Of a stretch of 64,000 bases of DNA, positions 1 to 10,098 are shown piece after piece. The notes beneath the pieces are model-generated. The model saw only the letters and a program-made list of their open reading frames with translations, ran no database searches and was not told the origin of the DNA. The translations under genes were made by a program, and so were the position numbers. The stretch covers positions 1 through 64,000 of the forward strand of contig WPIO01000283.1 in NCBI GenBank assembly GCA_009760855.2, given 5' to 3'. Source of the DNA: Cristatella mucedo. Its lineage: Eukaryota; Bryozoa; Phylactolaemata; Cristatellidae. Numbering within the stretch: position 1 is the first letter of the stretch; each line of letters starts with the position of its first letter.

Positions 1-2
1 TT

Positions 3-348
3 ATGCTGTTTATCAAGCGTGGTATTACTCACCGTTCAATAGCGTTTTCTGTTGCAGCAAACATAAAGCACGACATCTACTCTCCAACTGCCGACTATGG
101 CACATCTTTTTCAGCGGTCCTGAACTGCTACTTCCATGCTACTCGCTACCTCAACTGCTCTCCTAACTCTGCTATGCTTCCCACTTTCTCTTTGTTGCGT
201 GAGACGAAGTCTGTTGGGTACCGAATGCGTACCGAAAGCCGCTTAGGCTGTGAGTGGGCTATACAAAACTCTCCTGCGTAACACCTACACGGTCTTTATG
301 ACTTTGTGGAGTTACTGACGGAGATACATTACATTACATTACATTACA
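3..348 (+). mobile_element. LINE-B 3' end (truncated by window start)
   Basis: An open frame ending at 281 matches the C-terminal end of the LINE-B reverse transcriptase protein seen at 40844-41344 and 61006-61563: it shares YSPTADYGTS, CYFHAT, LPTFSLLRETKSVGYRM and a final ESRLGCE. A 3' UTR follows (CTATACAAAACTCTCCTG...) and the element ends in four or so ATTAC units (about 327-347), the hallmark tail of this family. The 5' part lies outside the window. Non-autonomous fragment. Confidence 0.85.
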
Positions 349-1060
349 CCTAGGTAAAGATTGAGTTCTTTGTGGAAGGTTTATAAAGTAAATTAATTTT
401 ATCATTTGAAAAAGTAGCTAAAATCGCATCTATTCATCACAGTGTATAGTAGGTTTATGCGACTTGTCCTTTCCGCCTTTATGTGTGCTGCTACTGTGCA
501 TGCCTCCCCTAACCATATTTTGTTGCTGAACCCTTGCATTTCATTACTATTTTAATGTCGTCGGCATCATGTATGCTACCATTAACGTAGGAGCATACAT
601 CCTTGAAAGTATTCATGAAGTGCCCACAGTGGGATTATAATTCTTTGGTGGTGCTTAATAAATGTATAATTACTATTATACACATGGCATTATTATAAAA
701 CTGCACTATTATTACAATATTATTCGCTATCTTCAGTTTCATAAAATTTAGTTAATAGAAATGCGTGGTAAAATCAAACTCTTAGTGAAAATCGTCAAAG
801 ATAAGATCTTTGTCGAGACCTAACACTCTCATGCTGTGGCCTCATTGAAAGATCTGACTCAGAGGTGCCGCAGTGCCATCACTTTAAAGTAACCTTCAAT
901 AGACGGTCACCAACGCCTCTTCTGATATTCAGCTAAAATTCAGGACAAATGGCTATTATCGAAAAAGTAGCTGGATATCATACCAGCCTTGCTCTCGCCA
1001 GGCTGGAACGATATTTTTGATAATTGGCCGGCCATATAGTAAGCAATTAGCCGTCCACTA

Positions 1061-1066
1061 TTTATT
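1061..1066 (-). promoter_or_regulatory. Poly(A) signal of the 1229-1996 gene
   Basis: TTTATT on the plus strand gives AATAAA on the minus strand, about 165 bases downstream of the stop codon of the terminal exon. Confidence 0.4.
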
Positions 1067-1228
1067 TCACACAAACCTCCTTGATTCTTGTCAAATAAGA
1101 GAAATTCGTTGCATGATTTTGCTTGGGTATGGAAGCTTCGGCGTGTCTTCTCAATCGCCCAGCCTGTGCACTTTTGCATGTAAATTAATAATGCTCTCCC
1201 AGCAAGCAGTTACGTCAAAGCAGGCAGA

Positions 1229-1996
1229 TCACTGAAGCCGGCTCACAGGAACGTGTATTCTCGTAAGCGCCTGCAGCGGTTCCCACACGAAACCGTTCTC
1301 TCTCTTCGGTCTGCATTCCCTGCACTCCCATGTACTCTCTTCTAGCCACAGATCATCATCCCTGTGGATTAGATGGAGGACAAAGCCGGCCTGTGTCCAC
1401 TTCACATCAGAGACGGACCACAGTGGTGCACCGGTCCGTCCCGATGACGCACCCAACAGCAGTTCAGCATTGAGCGGCAGCTGCCGCGGCAGCTGCATGT
1501 CTGTCCACAATGCAGCAGCGGTGGCAGTGCTGGTTCCTGTCAAGCCCGAGACCAGTTTAGGCTAACTGGCAGTGGCTGTGAAAGAGAGCGGTCAGGGATC
1601 GGTGAGCCGTAATGGCACACTAGGTAAGGCGGTTGCTTTCACGACCTCGGTCCCGACGTCGTGGGTTCGATTCCTGCAGTGGGCGATTCTTTATCGCCAC
1701 TGCAAGCGGTGGTGATAGCCATAAAGGCTCTTCTGTCGCTATACAAAAAGATGCTGTTTAATCAGCAAGGATTTTATTTTTTTATTTATGTATCATGGAA
1801 CCAGTTTGGGAGACAGCGTTGAGCTGCTCTTCTTCTTCTGCTCTTTAGCAGGGGAGAAATACCGGCCTGCATGCCGTAAAAATATACTAAATTCTTGCAT
1901 TTACCCTAAAAGCCATCTAACACTTACCTAGTCCTGTTTGGCTGAGCAACTGCACCAATTCGACAGCGGTTATAGCACAAGTAGTTGAAATAACCC
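1229..1996 (-). CDS. 3' end of an unknown spliced gene (two exons)
   Basis: I do not recognise the protein. On the minus strand, a 69-nt exon (1996 to 1928) lies between an acceptor ATTACATAG and a perfect donor AG|GTAAGT, and reads VISTTCAITAVELVQLLSQT in one frame. The terminal exon starts after the acceptor GGCTTGACAG at 1536 and runs to a stop at 1229-1231. The upstream exon leaves one G and the downstream exon supplies GA, so the phases match exactly. The joined C-terminus has a Trp/acid-rich middle (WSVSDVKW, RDDDLWLEES) and a CRECRPKR segment. An AATAAA lies at 1066-1061, about 165 bases past the stop. The intron has been invaded by SINE1. Exons further 5' were not identified. A decayed copy lies at 8575-8740. 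Confidence 0.5.
1600..1790 (+). mobile_element. SINE1, tRNA-derived
   Basis: The tRNA-like head has an A-box-like TGGCACACTAGGTAAGGCGG and a B box GGTTCGATTCC (about 1664), followed by a body with GATAGCCATAAAGGCTCTTCTGTCGCTATACAAAA and a T-rich end. The same head-body order occurs at 10099-10275, 12605-12790 (reverse) and 39430-39625. The cloverleaf is not conserved enough for a functional tRNA. It sits in the intron of the 1229-1996 gene and is absent from the paralogous locus near 8750. Confidence 0.8.
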
Positions 1997-2339
1997 CTAT
2001 GTAATTAGTTCCATGCCTCCCAGCCTGGCGACAGATGCTGGTAGAGCAGAGAGGTGTTCAAAGCATGGGTGATTAACGGCGACGTCCAGCCAATAGCCTG
2101 GCGCACTCAGCACGTGTGCAACTCAAGTCCGAGACAACGATTCAAGTGCCTGGACGTGATCTATTATTTAATCTCAGTGCCGACTAAATTAACTTGTACC
2201 TGCACGGTAACCTTTTCCAAACGCACAATAAATCTGATTTTCCGTGACAATTTTAGATTTTAAACACAAAAATTCGAAATTGAATAAGACCCAAATATCG
2301 TGAACCATACTTCAGAACCAGGAAAGCTTCAAAGCTCAA

Positions 2340-2580
2340 AGCCGGATCATGAAGGGTCACGTGCATGGTCACATGCACGCTGCCACTAACCATACTTGGA
2401 TGCTGACTATGCTCATGTCACCCCTAACCATGTTATTCTTGTTGTTTGTTGAGCATGCTAATAATAACCAGTCGAGTCGATCGTGTTTCCTTTGCTACAA
2501 ATGTAAAGCACCTAGAGACAGATTAAGTTCTCTGATGTCGCTTTATCAAGTGTATTACCATAATTGTTATGTGGAGGAGG
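2340..2580 (+). mobile_element. LINE-A 3' UTR fragment
   Basis: Contains the family 3' UTR in order: GCATGCTGCCACTAACC-like, CATGTCACCCCTAACCATGTTATTC, then GCAAATGTAAAGCACCTAGA-like and the terminal hairpin GAGATTAAGTTCTCT-like followed by CGCTTTATCAAGTG. No coding remnant precedes it. Confidence 0.8.
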
Positions 2581-3052
2581 AGGAGGAGGACAGCCCAGTA
2601 TGAAATCTGTCAATTCCTGTCCAAAATGATTTTCAGCTGAATGTTCATTGCAACAAAACTGCCTACTGTCAGCTATGTAATATTTCAAAGTATTGGCGAA
2701 CTTGAAACCAGTAATAATGCCATAATAAAACAATATTATGACCATCATGCGGCACTATAAAATAACTGAATTTCTTTCAACGTACATTAGATGTTTTTGA
2801 GTAAATGAATGTCAATTAGATAATAATAACCGCACAGTCTCGGAAACTGGAAGCTCACACATGAAGGAGCATATGATGCCAGGAGAAGCAGACTCTTCTT
2901 TCCGACACGAACGTTTACGTCTTCACTCTCTCTGGCTGGCTACCTCTAGCCTACCTATTGGAGCTACCTCCCCCACCACCAGGGCAGGCTTCTTACCACC
3001 CGCGTATTTGACTCTAAGCGTTATGCTGTATCTCATGCGAATCGTAAATCGT

Positions 3053-3190
3053 CAAGCTGGTTTGATTCAGCGGTCAAGGTGCTCGCTCCGACCAAGGTCT
3101 GGCTGAGGTCGTGGGCTCGAGCTCCTTGGCATATGTGAAGCGTCTGAATTGAGATTGAGTTCTCTTAGGGCGCTATGCAAATGAATATAT
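3053..3190 (+). mobile_element. SINE2, tRNA-derived with LINE-A-like 3' end
   Basis: Head: AGCTGGTTTGATTCAGCGGTCAAGG (A-box region) and GTGGGCTCGAGC (B-box region). Tail: GTGAAGCGTCTGAATTGAGATTGAGTTCTCTTAGGGCGC, the hairpin shared with LINE-A. It matches copies at 9616, 53307, 59309 and 63628. Confidence 0.85.
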
Positions 3191-3275
3191 GTATATGCAT
3201 ATACATTCATTATAATATATTGTGATATGTTATATTAAGTTATATATTATTATATTATATATATATAAAATTTTT
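3180..3275. repeat. TA-rich low-complexity tract
   Basis: An irregular run of TATATG, ATATAT and TTATAT units follows SINE2 and may be its tail, expanded. Confidence 0.7.
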
Positions 3276-3282
3276 GGAGACC

Positions 3283-3390
3283 GGGCCTCTAGTTTGTATG
3301 CTACTAAAGCGTGGAACTCAGTCCCGACTGACGTTACGACAGCTCTGACATCGTGCCATTTTAAAGGCGCTTGAAAAGTGCCTAATTATT
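3283..3390 (+). mobile_element. LINE-A coding remnant
   Basis: About 100 bases match the C-terminal end of the LINE-A protein: CTAGTTTGTATGCTACTAAAGCGTGGAACTC corresponds to the conserved SYAPKAWNSLPT motif. Both ends are lost. Confidence 0.6.
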
Positions 3391-3499
3391 TCAGGATTTT
3401 GCGGGCCTTGCGATTTTTCCTTTGTTTGCCTATGCACGTTGATACCGTGCCAAAAACCATATCTACATTTCGACCCAGTGCCTGCCGCCTCTTACCTTG

Positions 3500-3950
3500 T
3501 TATGCACGATGACAGGGGCTTAGCCTGCTGTCAGCTCGCCAGTGCGCGCATTAGCACGTCAGCTTCGTTTGCCGGCAAGCGTCGCTCGGCGAATGTCGCT
3601 CGGCAAGTGTCGCCGGCAGGCGAGCGTCGAGTGCCGCGCGCCGCCTTCGAAGGGTAAATGCCGCCGGTAGAAATTCGCGGCGCTTCGTTGGCCCTCCTCC
3701 GTCCGGCCGCTCTGCTCCGTCGGCGAGGGGGAGGGACGGGCGGAGGGGGCGCGACGAGCGTCTGCGAGAGAGCGAGGGCTGCAGCACCTGCAAACCTGCA
3801 AAAAAAGAAGCAGCCACCTCTACAGCTAGACTCCGCTCTCTAGAAACTGGTCGCTTACCCCCGCCGCCGCCTCCCAGAAGCTGGCGCTGACTCTGCACAA
3901 TAGTTTCTGTCCACTCTGGAGAGGAAGAGGCGCCCTGAATCAGCTCATAA
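3500..3950. promoter_or_regulatory. CpG-rich island
   Basis: A compact stretch much richer in G+C and CpG than its surroundings, with repeated CGCTCGGC, GCCGGC and CGCGCGCC. On an AT-rich background this suggests a germline-unmethylated promoter or first exon. No TATA box or transcription start can be assigned. Confidence 0.45.
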
Positions 3951-4000
3951 AAGAACTCTACAGCAGCCAAGCTCATATCTTGTATTAGGTAATTCGTCAT
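3859..4000 (-). CDS. Possible first coding exon beside CpG island
   Basis: Minus-strand open frame from an ATG at 4000: MTNYLIQDMSLAAVEFFYEL, then an acidic/polar segment (SSSPEWTETIVQSQ) and a glycine run. The glycine run ends at a candidate donor GGG|GTAAGC at 3858-3857. The N-terminal 40 residues look like normal protein. The Arg/Pro-rich continuation past the donor looks like translated CpG island, so I place the exon end at the donor. No homologue is recognised and no downstream exon was identified. Confidence 0.33.
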
Positions 4001-4284
4001 TCTACTTTATTAATCGTGGCGAATTCTGCCTCACTGCAGCCCCACGCGTGAGCGACCGATGCTAAACCATTCTTCGGCTTCTTAGAAAAGTTTTTTTGCC
4101 TCAAATGCCTTTGCCCTACCTCTCAAATATCGAGTCACATTTCATTGCCCCTGGTGACACGGTTCAGGATTATCCCTTTTGCATTCTTCGGACACTTATT
4201 TGGTCACTCCATGTACCAGAAACTATTGCTACACCTCTTGAATACAAGAATTGAGACCAACAATATGATAAGGTAGGAAATCTT

Positions 4285-5312
4285 TAGATTGATAGCTCAA
4301 GATAAGCTGAAATTAAAGTTTTCATCAGTGGACGGACTGCATGTATTGATGACATCCGCACATGGATGGCACCACATTTTCTAAAACTAAACGATGATAA
4401 AAATAACTTACTAGTTATGGGCAAACCCAGTGTGATTCGGAATATGGAAAGGCTGACCCTCAAAATTGGCTCTGCCAGCATCTAATGTGAAATAAGCTTG
4501 AAATATAGGTGTCATGTTCCTAAGTGACCTCTAGTTAGACGACCACAACAGCTCCACAGCCAAATCTACCTACTTTCAGCTACATAACATTGCTGAAATT
4601 CGGGATTGTTTAGATAAGGATACCACGTCTAAGTTGTTCCATGCATTTGTAACATCCCGTCTTGATTTCTGTAACTCACAGCTCTCTGGCCTACCGGCAT
4701 GTGCAATCAGACGATTACAGCTGGCGCAAAACTCCGAAGCTAGGCTTGTCTGTCGTGAGCGTCGCAGTTGCCACATCACACCACTTCTCGCAGACCTGCA
4801 CTGGCTACCAGTCAAGCAACGGATCAACTTCAAGGTCTTGTCGCTCACTTTTAGGTCATTTTATTCTTTGGCTCCAGTCTATCTCTCAGATATTCTCCCC
4901 CACCAGGCCAAGCATTGTACGACCGGTTTTTCGGAATCCAACAGTTTACCAATACCTCGTACAAACCTCAATTCCTTTGGAGATCCTGCATTTAGTTCTT
5001 ACGCTCCCAAAGCCTGGAACATCTTCCCGACATGCGTCAGATCATCCCCTGACTTGACAACATTTAAAAAGAACTTAAAACACACCTATTTAGGACAGCA
5101 TTAAGTGAGTCCTGTGCTACGTCCTTCACGTGCCTATACGTGCTGAGGCTGTGCATGCTGCCACCAACCATGTAATTAATGTTTATCAAGGATGAAATTA
5201 CTCACCATTCAATCGCGATTCCCTTTGCAGCCAATCTAAAGCGCCTAGAAAATGATTGAGTTCTCTGAGGGCGCTTCATCAAGTGCATTATTACTATTAT
5301 TATTATTACTAA
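4285..5312 (+). mobile_element. LINE-A, 5'-truncated
   Basis: Starts inside the reverse transcriptase ([18 protein letters not shown], frame interrupted). It continues through the thumb region HAFVTSRLDFCNSQLSGLPA and HITPLLADLHWLPVKQRI to AFSSYAPKAWN and LTTFKKNLK (open frame 4634-5104). The 3' UTR, hairpin GCGCCTAG...GAGGGCGC and (ATT)n tail end near 5312. The thumb signature LLADLHWLPV is typical of CR1/L2-type elements. The catalytic palm is missing. Confidence 0.88.
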
Positions 5313-5364
5313 GCACGGTCTAGGTCCTACGGCTTCTGGGGGAGCATACAGTACGTATGTGAGC

Positions 5365-5455
5365 CGTTATAATAATAATACATTTCTATATTGCCCTTAG
5401 AGAACTTAATCTCTCTCTAGCCGCTTTACATATGCTGAACTTGCTTTTCTATCTG
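5365..5455 (-). mobile_element. LINE-A 3' tail fragment
   Basis: Reverse-strand tail: TAATAATAATA, then TTAGAGAACTTAATCTCTCTCTAG and CGCTTTACATATGCTG, the complement of the LINE-A terminal hairpin region. Short tail-only insertion. Confidence 0.75.
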
Positions 5456-5984
5456 GACAGAAGTTGTTCTGGGCTCTGGATAATGTATGGTGCATAAGAT
5501 CGTGGTCGTGATCTCGTCGAGAAATTAGACCTGGCTTCACCTGTGTAATTTGAAAATTTCACAGTGGATACACCGATGAGACACAATTTATTTATCTATC
5601 TATCCAACCGCCATTCCTCCGCCACGGCAAATTATAATGGCCAGTCTGCCATATTTTCAAGCTAGTAGGAACCGACCTTCGCATTTAAGCGGTCTCTCGC
5701 ACAGCATAAATATGAAGAAATAAAGAAAATAGCATGCTAAACGTTAAACTAACAGTACTGTTGCATTTAATCGGTGACCTTTGGATTAAAACTGAAAAGT
5801 TGTTTATTGAAATTTCGACGGCATAAAAGTGTTCATTACGTTTACAAGTTTGCACGAGGCGTCAAAGTGTCAATTCCTAGGCTCCTTCTCTATAGTGAAA
5901 CGATTTAACTGCAAATGTTTTTTTGCTGTAAATTTCCAGTGCTGTCTTTTAGAGGCGCTCTAAGCACACTAAAGGTGAACTTCT
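5456..5984. other. No gene or repeat recognised
   Basis: AT-rich sequence without a convincing reading frame, hairpin or known repeat. Confidence 0.5.
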
Positions 5985-6775
5985 GCTCTCGCTTTCATCA
6001 CCGAAAATACCTCGATATCATGCGTTTGTGATATCCCGTCTTGACTTCTGTAACTCACCGCTCGCTCGTCGACTGGCCTGTGCAACGAGGCGCTTACAGT
6101 TACTCTGCAGCTAGGCGGCTTGCCTGTCGTGAGCAGCGCATCGCGTGCCACATCGCGCACTTTCTATCTGACCTGCATTAGCTCCCAGTCAAGCATGACC
6201 CATCAAATTTAAGGTCCAGTCACTCAATTCTACGTTCATTCGTTCTTTGGCTCCAGCCTACCTTTCAGATACATTACCCCACCTGGTTAAGCATCGCACC
6301 ACCGACTTTTCCAAATCAAATTGCTTACCTATAACTCGTACAAACCTCAAATTCTTTTCAGACTTTTCTTTTAGTTTGCATGCTCCTAAAGCCTGGAACT
6401 CACTTCCGACTGGCGTTGTAACGTCCCCTGACTTGGCCACACTTTAAAAAGAAGCTAAAATCGCTTCCATTCACCGCAGCGTTTAGTGGGTCCATGTCAC
6501 TCGTTCTTTCGGTGCTTATGCGTGCTGACTCTGTGCATGAAGCCACTAACCATATTTTCTTGCTGAACCTGTGCATTTCATTCCTATTTTATTCTTGTCG
6601 ACATAGTGCATGCTCCAACTAACATTATGAACATGCTTCCATTTAAGCATTCATGAAATGCCCAAATGAGATTAGAGTCCAACGATAGTGCATAATAACT
6701 GCATTATTATTATGCACGTGGTATTATTATAAAAATTTATTACCATCACCAACTTATTCTCTATATTGTATGTCA
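5985..6775 (+). mobile_element. LINE-A, 5'-truncated and decayed
   Basis: Encodes CVISRLDFCNSP-like, then PAYLSDTLPHLVKHRTTDFS and HAPKAWNSLPTGV (6247-6447). The 3' UTR is an older variant that is also found at 410-700, so its 3' part predates duplication SD1. The upstream frame is broken by indels. Confidence 0.8.
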
Positions 6776-7075
6776 TCAAATTTAGTAATTTTAAATGGCT
6801 GGTACAATCGTACTCACAGAGATGAATGTAAAAGATGAGCTCTTTGTCGACACCTAACAGACCTAACGCTGTGGCTACATTACGAGATCTGAATCAGAAT
6901 TGGGGCTGTTACATCACTTTAAAGTAATCTTCAAAAGATGATCACTGGCGTCTCTTCTGATAATAAGCTAATATTTAGGACAAAGGGCTATTAGCAGAAA
7001 AAGTAGCTGAATATCATACTAGTCTTGCTCTCTCCAGGCTGGAACAATCCTATTGATAATTCCTATCGATAATTC

Positions 7076-8368
7076 TTCGCGGCGACCTGCACTGGCTACC
7101 AGTCAAGCAACGGATTGGCTTCAAGGTTTTGTCGCTCACTTTTAGGTAACTTCATTCTTTGGCTTCAGCCTATCTTTCAGATCTACTCCCCCAGCATGCC
7201 AAGCATCTTATCACCCGCTTTTTGCAATCCAACATTCTACCAATACCTCGTACAAACCTAAAATCCTTGGCGGACCGTGTGTTTAGTTTGTACCCAGGCT
7301 GGGTTCGGTTGTCTGGGACCGGACGGCTATAACGAGGATTAGGGTCGCCGGCTAGCCTGGGGTCGGACCTATGGCATGTGTGGTAACGTGAGGTCACCGG
7401 GGCTCTTGGGTACGAGAAGTTGACCGAGTGAGTTGTGGTGTTGGACGCTCCCGGTCTCGCCGAGTTATGCATCTGGATTCGTGCAGGCGTGCTCCGGCGA
7501 TGCTGCCACGCACGCAAGGGAGCGAGTATCCAAGGCCAGAGCGGAGCTGGATAGCTCGCTCGTTGTTGACTTGTATATTTCTAGTTCCCCGTGTAGCGTG
7601 TTCGTGATCCCCCCGTGTGTCGGTGTCTTTCGGTGGAAGCTTACGACTGTGGTAGTTGTCGACTTTGACTAGCCAAGCAGTTACTCAGCCAGCCGGGTTT
7701 TGGACGGCGTACGCTCGCACTGTTGGATTCGGAGTCGGTACAACGACAGGACTGCAGAAGCCGACTGACCCTAACTAACACTTTTGTTCGCGCTTGCTGC
7801 GTCGTCTTGCGCCCCCGTAGTGTGCTGTGTATAGGACCCTCCATGTAGACTTGTTTAGTTCCCCTGCTGTTGTTGGCACATGCGTTATTATAAAGAAGTT
7901 CAACCGGACGGCCGCTCGTCTTACCCTAGCTCGGCGGCATGACGAGCGGCAGCGTGGCCGGAGTATGGCTGGTTTGGCGGGAATTAGCCTCTGACCCCTG
8001 CAACTTGGTTACAGTTACAAGTTCGTATGCTCCCACAGCCTGGAACTTTCTCCCGACATGCGTCAGAACATCCTCTGACTGGACAACATTTAAAAAGAAC
8101 TTAAAACACACCAATTTAGGACAGCATTCAGTGGGTCCCTGATATTCGTCCTTGATGTGCTCATGCGGGCTGACACTGTGCATGTGGCCACTAACTAAAT
8201 TTGCATGCTGACCCTGTGCATGTCACCCCTAACCAAGTTATTAATGTTTGTCAAGCATGACATTACTCACCATTTCATCGCTATTCCCTTTGCAGCAAAT
8301 GTAAATAGCCTAGAAAGAGATTGTGCTCTCTGAGGGAGCTTTATCAAATGCATTATTATTATTATATT
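7076..8368 (+). mobile_element. LINE-A insertion, itself split by a solo LTR
   Basis: The left part (about 7076-7288) encodes GDLHWLPVKQRIGFKVLSL-like and the SDLLPQHAKHLITRF region. The right part (8024-8368) resumes with SYAPTAWNFLPTCVRTS and TTFKKNLKHTNL, then the 3' UTR, hairpin and (ATT)n. Together they form one 5'-truncated LINE-A. It interrupts SD1 copy 2 and is absent from copy 1. Confidence 0.85.
7289..8019. mobile_element. Solo LTR (731 bp)
   Basis: GC-richer sequence begins TGTACCCAGG and ends GGTTACAGTTACA, so it has TG...CA termini. It is flanked by a 4-bp duplication AGTT (7285-7288 and 8020-8023) and splits the LINE-A codons for the AFSSYAPKAWN region exactly where other copies read TTAGTTCGTATGC. 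A TATAAA lies at 7889-7894. No internal gag/pol is present, so recombination between two LTRs is the likely origin. The LTR superfamily is not assignable from this sequence alone. Confidence 0.75.
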
Positions 8369-8430
8369 TGGCAGGCCATATAGTTAGGCGTTCCCTCGGC
8401 ATGAGTACCATGAACTCCTCTTGACTTTTT

Positions 8431-8573
8431 TAATAATAATAATAACAATAATTTACTTGATAAAGCACCCTCAGAGAACTTAATCTTTTTCTAGGCACTT
8501 TAAATTTGCTGCAAAGGGAAATGCAATTAAATTGTAAGTAAAATCATTCTTGAAAAACAAACAAAATGAATAA
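8431..8573 (-). mobile_element. LINE-A 3' tail fragment
   Basis: Reverse orientation: (AAT)n, then TTGATAAAGCACCCTCAGAG, AACTTAATCTTTTTCTAG and TTGCTGCAAAGGGAAATGC, ending near ACAAACAAAATGAATAAC. Tail-only insertion in SD1 copy 2. Confidence 0.85.
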
Positions 8574-8574
8574 C

Positions 8575-8740
8575 TTCCAGCCACAGATCCTGCTCATGGA
8601 TTAGACGGAGGACGAGGGCCGGCCTGTGTCCTGGCCACATCTGAGACGGACCACCGGAAGCTGCTGCACCGGCGGCCCGGACCACCGGAAGCTGCTGCAC
8701 AGGCGGCCCTTCCTGCTGATGCTCCCAGCAGCTGTTTGCC
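8575..8740 (-). pseudogene. Decayed copy of the 1229-1536 exon
   Basis: The minus strand retains LLGASAGRAA (versus LLLGASSGRTGAP) and SVSDVARTQAG (versus SVSDVKWTQAG). The middle carries a tandem duplication of a block containing GGACCACCGGAAGCTGCTGC, and there is a stop in the SNP-stop-AGS region. It is the paralogue created by SD1 and is clearly non-coding now. Confidence 0.6.
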
Positions 8741-8830
8741 AGCGGTTCAGCAGGGGAGCAGAGCAGGCCTGCATGCCATCAAACTAAATAGCATTCTTGC
8801 ATTTATCCTTTGAAGCCATCTCTAACACTT

Positions 8831-9615
8831 ACAAAAATAAAATGTACAATACTATTGATAATTGCTACCACTAATAGCTGCTGGAAGCGTGGCGTTTTGC
8901 AAATGGAATCAGAATGTTCAGCTTTAGAGGCGTGTTCGCTGTAGCGGCATGAAAATGTGCCCCCCCCAGCCAAACCTTCACTTCTGAGCAATATGCTGCT
9001 TTATTTCTTTATATCCTCAACCTAATGGCCCTGCCGTGCAAGTATTTCAATAGCATTGTCTTCCGGACGTGATGAGATTGGAAAGTTTATTAATGAACAC
9101 TGTGCGTCAGAATTGGACGGCCACCTGACAGCCAACTGCAATTGTTAGCATCCCAAGCAGATACCATTATCATCCAGCTGTCATTTCCATACAAGACCGG
9201 CGATTAAATAACTGTTGTAATGCAACCTCAAGACAGGGCCCTATGAAAAAGCCAGCACGGGATTTCCTGCCACTCTACCGCGCAAGCGATGCTCGTTTTA
9301 CATAGAAGCTAAGTGAAAACTTACAATAGAGACGAGATAAATATGATAAAAAAATAGAATACGTTACAGTACAACATAATAGGACGAGAGTATGGCCTGC
9401 ATTCTCGGTTTGATGCACTCCTCCTAATCAGCTGCATCTAGTGAACTAGTTTTTCAGTACTAGTAAAACGTCTCGCTTCTGATTTAATCTTCTTTAGTGA
9501 CAATCGTAAGCCTTTTAATGCTCGGGCGGCCGCCGCTGCTCAAGAAGCGCTGCTGTAATCCCGAAATTGATATATAGAACCCAATGTGTTGATCTCAATT
9601 AATCACTACTCAAGA
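8831..9615. other. No gene or repeat recognised
   Basis: No convincing exon, poly(A) signal pair or shared repeat was seen. Confidence 0.45.
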
Positions 9616-9760
9616 TTTCTGAGCTGGTTTGGTCTGGCGGTTAAGGTGCTCGCCCCGACCAAGGTCTGACTGAGGTCGTGGGCTCGAGCTCCGAGGCAAA
9701 TGTGAAACGCCTGAATAGAGATTAAGTTTTCTTGAGGCGCTATATAAACGAATTATTTAC
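9616..9760 (+). mobile_element. SINE2
   Basis: GAGCTGGTTTGGTCTGGCGG, then GTTAAGGTGCTCGCCCCGAC and GTGGGCTCGAGCTCC, form the tRNA-like head. The 3' part ACGCCTGAATAGAG then ATTAAGTTTTCTTGAGGCGC keeps the LINE-A-type hairpin. Confidence 0.88.
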
Positions 9761-10098
9761 TTTATTTATCACACTTTATCAAGAGGGTCACTCATCAAGT
9801 TCGGCATTCGAACGGTTAACCTTAAAGAGAGCCGTCGTTGCGGAAGACAAAAGCTGAAAACTTCGACTGAATATATTTGATGCCGAGCAAGAGGCTTGAG
9901 GCTTGAGACTGAATCGCTTGTGCTGCTGATGCCACGCCTCCCTAGGCTCCCAGAGCTTCATCGGCCACACTCAACTTTACCAGAAATTATGACTCACAAA
10001 ATCTTAATTAACCAGATGAGCAAACTAATCACAGCACCTAAGGGGCCGTCGATGCGCCGTATATCTACTGAAAAAGCACGAATACAGTAATGTGCCTC

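Larger units (their letters stand above)
403..1925. repeat. Segmental duplication SD1, copy 1
   Basis: Aligns by eye with 6440-7075 and 8369-8830. Shared anchors include CATCACTTTAAAGTAA, GATATTCAGCTAAAAT (in the other copy GATAATAAGCTAATAT), the GGCCGGCCATATAGT block (1024 versus about 8373) and the CATGCAGGCC-rich block near 1860 versus 8770. Copy 1 carries SINE1 (1600-1790). Copy 2 lacks it but has a LINE-A with a solo LTR and a LINE-A tail. The first 350 bases are themselves LINE-A 3' UTR sequence. Confidence 0.75.
6440..8830. repeat. Segmental duplication SD1, copy 2 (interrupted)
   Basis: 6440-7075 and 8369-8830 together correspond to 403-1925. The intervening 7076-8368 is a LINE-A insertion, and 8431-8573 is a LINE-A tail. 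The paralogue at 1021 is continuous where the first insertion lies here (TTTTGATAATTGGCCGGCC). Confidence 0.75.

Noticed and set aside
1600-1690. tRNA gene candidates at SINE heads (also 9616, 39430, 53307)
   Set aside because: A and B boxes are present, but stems are eroded and each is followed by a conserved SINE body and tail in several copies, so they are tRNA-derived SINEs rather than tRNA genes.
1741-1790. SINE1 3' end derived from the LINE-B 3' UTR
   Set aside because: Both contain CTATACAAAA, but only about 10 bases match and no shared hairpin or tail is seen. This is too weak to claim a partnership like SINE2/LINE-A.
7170-7844. Frames of 67-115 codons across the solo LTR
   Set aside because: They cross the LTR/LINE junction and have no recognisable domain. 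The sequence is better explained as a non-coding LTR.
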